Source of the DNA: Bacteroidales bacterium | GTDB lineage: Bacteria > Bacteroidota > Bacteroidia > Bacteroidales > UBA1402 | Length of the DNA stretch: 7,694 nt | Assembly (NCBI GenBank): GCA_023230125.1 | Contig: JALNXZ010000065.1 | Coordinates: 1-7,694 of the forward strand | Reading direction: 5' to 3' | Shown here: piece after piece, positions 6,045-7,694 of the stretch | Position numbering within the stretch: position 1 is the stretch's first letter | Layout: each line of letters starts with the position of its first letter | Translations under genes and position numbers: made by a program | The notes under the pieces: generated by a model | The model's database searches: none | Seen by the model: the letters and a program-made list of their open reading frames with translations, nothing else | Told to the model about the DNA's origin: nothing

Positions 6045-7298
6045 ATGGTCACAGAACATGAAATAATATTGGTGAGTATCACTGGAGAAGATCGCCCCGG
6101 TGTAACCACCGCCATGACAGAAGTGTTGGGTAAATATGGTGCTGAGATTCTCGACATTGGACAAGCAGACATTCACCATAGCTTATCTCTTGGTATTCTT
6201 TTTCGTATCCATAATAAGATCCATTCAGGAGATGCAATGAAAGATTTGCTATTCAAGGCTTCTGAAATGGGCGTAAATATTAAATTCTCATGGGTCTCTG
6301 ATGAAAATTACGAGTCGTGGGTGAACCGGCAAGGTATGGAACGATATATTATTACATTACTTGGCAAAAGTCTGACAGCAGAACAAGTGGCCAGGGTTAC
6401 CAAAGTGATTGCCGGAGAATATCTGAACATTGATTCAATCAAACGTCTGACAGGACGAATACCTTTGGATAAAAGTAATGAAGATGTTCGTTCCTGCATT
6501 GAATTGTCAGTGCGGGGATCTCTCAAAAACCGGTCACGTATCCAGCGCAATTTGGTTCAGTTGTCTGCTGAACTCGATGTTGATATCTCTTTTCAGGAAG
6601 ACAACATTTTCCGCCGAAGTCGCCGGCTCATTTGTTTCGATATGGATTCAACCTTGATCAAGACTGAAGTCATCAATGAATTGGCAGATAGGGCAGGAGT
6701 TGGTGATCAAGTCAGGGCTATCACAGAATTAGCCATGCGTGGTGAAATTGATTTTCAGGAAAGTTTTACCAAGAGAGTGGCTTTGCTTAAAGGTTTGGAT
6801 GAGTCTGTGATGAAAGAAATAGCTGAAAACCTGCCTATTATGGAAGGTGCAGAAAAATTAATGTCTGTACTCAAACGCTGTGGCTTTAAAGTTGCCATTC
6901 TTTCCGGAGGCTTTTCTTATTTTGGGGAACAACTTAAAAAACGTTTTGGCGTGGATTACGTATATGCCAATGAACTTGAGATTGAAGATGGTAAATTGAC
7001 CGGAAGATACCTCGGAGATATCGTTGATGGCAAACGTAAAGCAGAGCTATTGCGCCTGATTGCTCAGGTAGAACATATTGACCCTCAGCAAACCATTGCT
7101 GTAGGTGACGGAGCCAACGATTTACCCATGATTAACCTTGCTGGTCTGGGTATTGCCTTTCATGCTAAACCCAAGGTTAAGGAAAGTGCCGGACAGTCCA
7201 TTTCAACCATAGGATTGGATGGTATTTTGTATTTCCTCGGATTTAGAGATATACACATTGACGAAAATTTAAATCTTTTGTTAAAAAAAAAATTATGA
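6045..7298 (+). CDS. serB: Phosphoserine phosphatase with two N-terminal ACT domains
   Basis: 417 residues. It hydrolyses O-phospho-L-serine to serine, the last step of the phosphorylated serine pathway. The C-terminal HAD phosphatase shows all motifs: FDMDSTLI (198-205) with nucleophile Asp199 and acid/base Asp201; EVINELA (208-214) with substrate-site Glu; SGGF (287-290); and GDGANDLPM (354-362) with metal-binding Asp355 and Asp359. The first half holds two ACT-like modules: about 5-82, opening EIILVSITGEDRPGVTTAM with the amino-acid-binding loop DRPG, and about 99-185, opening RYIITLLGKSLTAEQV. Tandem-ACT SerB occurs in mycobacteria and Bacteroidota, where ACT domains allow feedback by serine; regulation here is inferred. 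I chose ATG 6045 because the upstream in-frame ATG (5961) would lie inside the DUF5606 gene and add a Lys-rich 28-residue stretch unlike the family. The gene's stop overlaps the next start (ATGA). Confidence 0.95.
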   Translation: MVTEHEIILVSITGEDRPGVTTAMTEVLGKYGAEILDIGQADIHHSLSLGILFRIHNKIHSGDAMKDLLFKASEMGVNIKFSWVSDENYESWVNRQGMERYIITLLGKSLTAEQVARVTKVIAGEYLNIDSIKRLTGRIPLDKSNEDVRSCIELSVRGSLKNRSRIQRNLVQLSAELDVDISFQEDNIFRRSRRLICFDMDSTLIKTEVINELADRAGVGDQVRAITELAMRGEIDFQESFTKRVALLKGLDESVMKEIAENLPIMEGAEKLMSVLKRCGFKVAILSGGFSYFGEQLKKRFGVDYVYANELEIEDGKLTGRYLGDIVDGKRKAELLRLIAQVEHIDPQQTIAVGDGANDLPMINLAGLGIAFHAKPKVKESAGQSISTIGLDGILYFLGFRDIHIDENLNLLLKKKL

Positions 7299-7618
7299 AT
7301 GTAAATGATGAAGATTTCATGGATTATGATGATGACGAAGCCATCAAATATATCCGTAATCAATTACCTCAAGAATTGAAAGAAAAATTTAATGACGATG
7401 ACCTGAATTATTTAATAGACCTTATTTATGAGTTCTATGAAGAAAAGGGCTATCTCAACGATGAAGAGACTGAGGTGGATATTGATTTGGACGAATTGAC
7501 AGCTTATGTAATCAAGAATGCCCAAAAAGATAAGGTAGGATACTATACAGAAGAGGAGATTCATTTTGTAGTGGATGGGGAGATTGCGTATTGTGATAGT
7601 CTCGGCATCTTCGAATAA
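7295..7618 (+). CDS. Conserved-looking acidic protein of unknown function
   Basis: 107 residues, not assigned to a named family. The start ATG overlaps the serB stop in an ATGA, so it is very likely translated by coupling and belongs to the same transcript. Composition is striking: about 17 Asp and 16 Glu against 7 Lys and 1 Arg, a net charge near -25. It is not simply disordered, because hydrophobic residues are regularly spaced: IKYIRNQLPQEL (17-28), LNYLIDLIYEFYEEKGYL (37-54), VDIDLDELTAYVIKNA (61-76) and a final IHFVVDGEIAYCDSLGIFE (89-107). This suggests a compact, mainly helical domain. It has no signal peptide, membrane helix or metal-binding Cys/His cluster (one Cys only). I believe similar small proteins occur in other Bacteroidales, but I cannot verify that here. 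Proximity to serB could reflect operon packing alone. Confidence 0.8.
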   Translation: MNVNDEDFMDYDDDEAIKYIRNQLPQELKEKFNDDDLNYLIDLIYEFYEEKGYLNDEETEVDIDLDELTAYVIKNAQKDKVGYYTEEEIHFVVDGEIAYCDSLGIFE

Positions 7619-7670
7619 ACGGTTTTCTTAAATGGGAGCGTATGCTCTGGACGAAAATTAGATAAAAGTG

Positions 7671-7694
7671 GGAAATGAACCAAAGTTCATTTCC
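7671..7694. repeat. Perfect inverted repeat at the window edge, possible terminator
   Basis: GGAAATGAAC (7671-7680) and GTTCATTTCC (7685-7694) are exact reverse complements around the four-base loop CAAA. The stem is 10 bp and sits 52 bp after the last rightward stop codon, so it may be the terminator of the serB transcript. Confirming that needs a following T-run, which would be outside the window. The stem may also extend further, since its outer end coincides with the last base given. Confidence 0.5.

Noticed and set aside
1..7694. Defence system, CRISPR array, transposon or prophage
   Set aside because: No repeat-spacer pattern, transposase, integrase, nuclease or toxin-like gene is present; the genes are core housekeeping with matching composition.

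Overview
The window reads as an ordinary housekeeping segment of a Bacteroidota chromosome, most likely order Bacteroidales. The clues are: AT-rich intergenic DNA without Shine-Dalgarno sites but with A-rich leaders; three exact matches to the Bacteroidota -7 promoter element TAnnTTTG; a NusB about twice the usual bacterial length; a PUR-type DUF3276 protein and a DUF5606 protein, both typical of this phylum; and the gene order nusB-yajC-YbbR-coaE. Species cannot be fixed from the sequence.

Left arm (1-2391, all minus strand). Reading in the direction of transcription: a PUR/DUF3276 nucleic-acid-binding protein, ribosomal protein L25 (rplY) behind a good promoter, an intrinsic terminator, peptidyl-tRNA hydrolase (pth), an Hsp15-like S4 RNA-binding protein overlapping pth by one base, and the first 40 codons of a probable B12-binding radical SAM protein that leaves the window at base 1. 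The L25, Pth and Hsp15 genes form a ribosome and translation-rescue cluster: 5S rRNA binding, recycling of peptidyl-tRNA, and a stalled-50S factor.

Centre (2392-2555). A 164-bp divergent promoter region separates the two arms. It has a clear -7 element for the rightward nusB side and no convincing promoter for the leftward side.

Right arm (2556-7618, all plus strand). nusB, yajC (with its own promoter), a single-pass YbbR-like membrane protein, coaE, a DUF5606 protein, serB with two N-terminal ACT domains, and a very acidic 107-residue protein of unknown function that overlaps serB by four bases. Spacing is tight except for about 85 bp before coaE, which holds a 24-codon open frame overlapping the YbbR stop. 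Functions mix transcription antitermination, Sec translocation and envelope biology, CoA synthesis and serine synthesis. The window ends in a perfect 10-bp inverted repeat.

I found no mobile element, CRISPR array, tRNA, rRNA, phage or defence gene, and no convincing new multi-gene system. The points most worth a second look are the unknown acidic protein coupled to serB, the short frame before coaE, and the terminator between rplY and pth.
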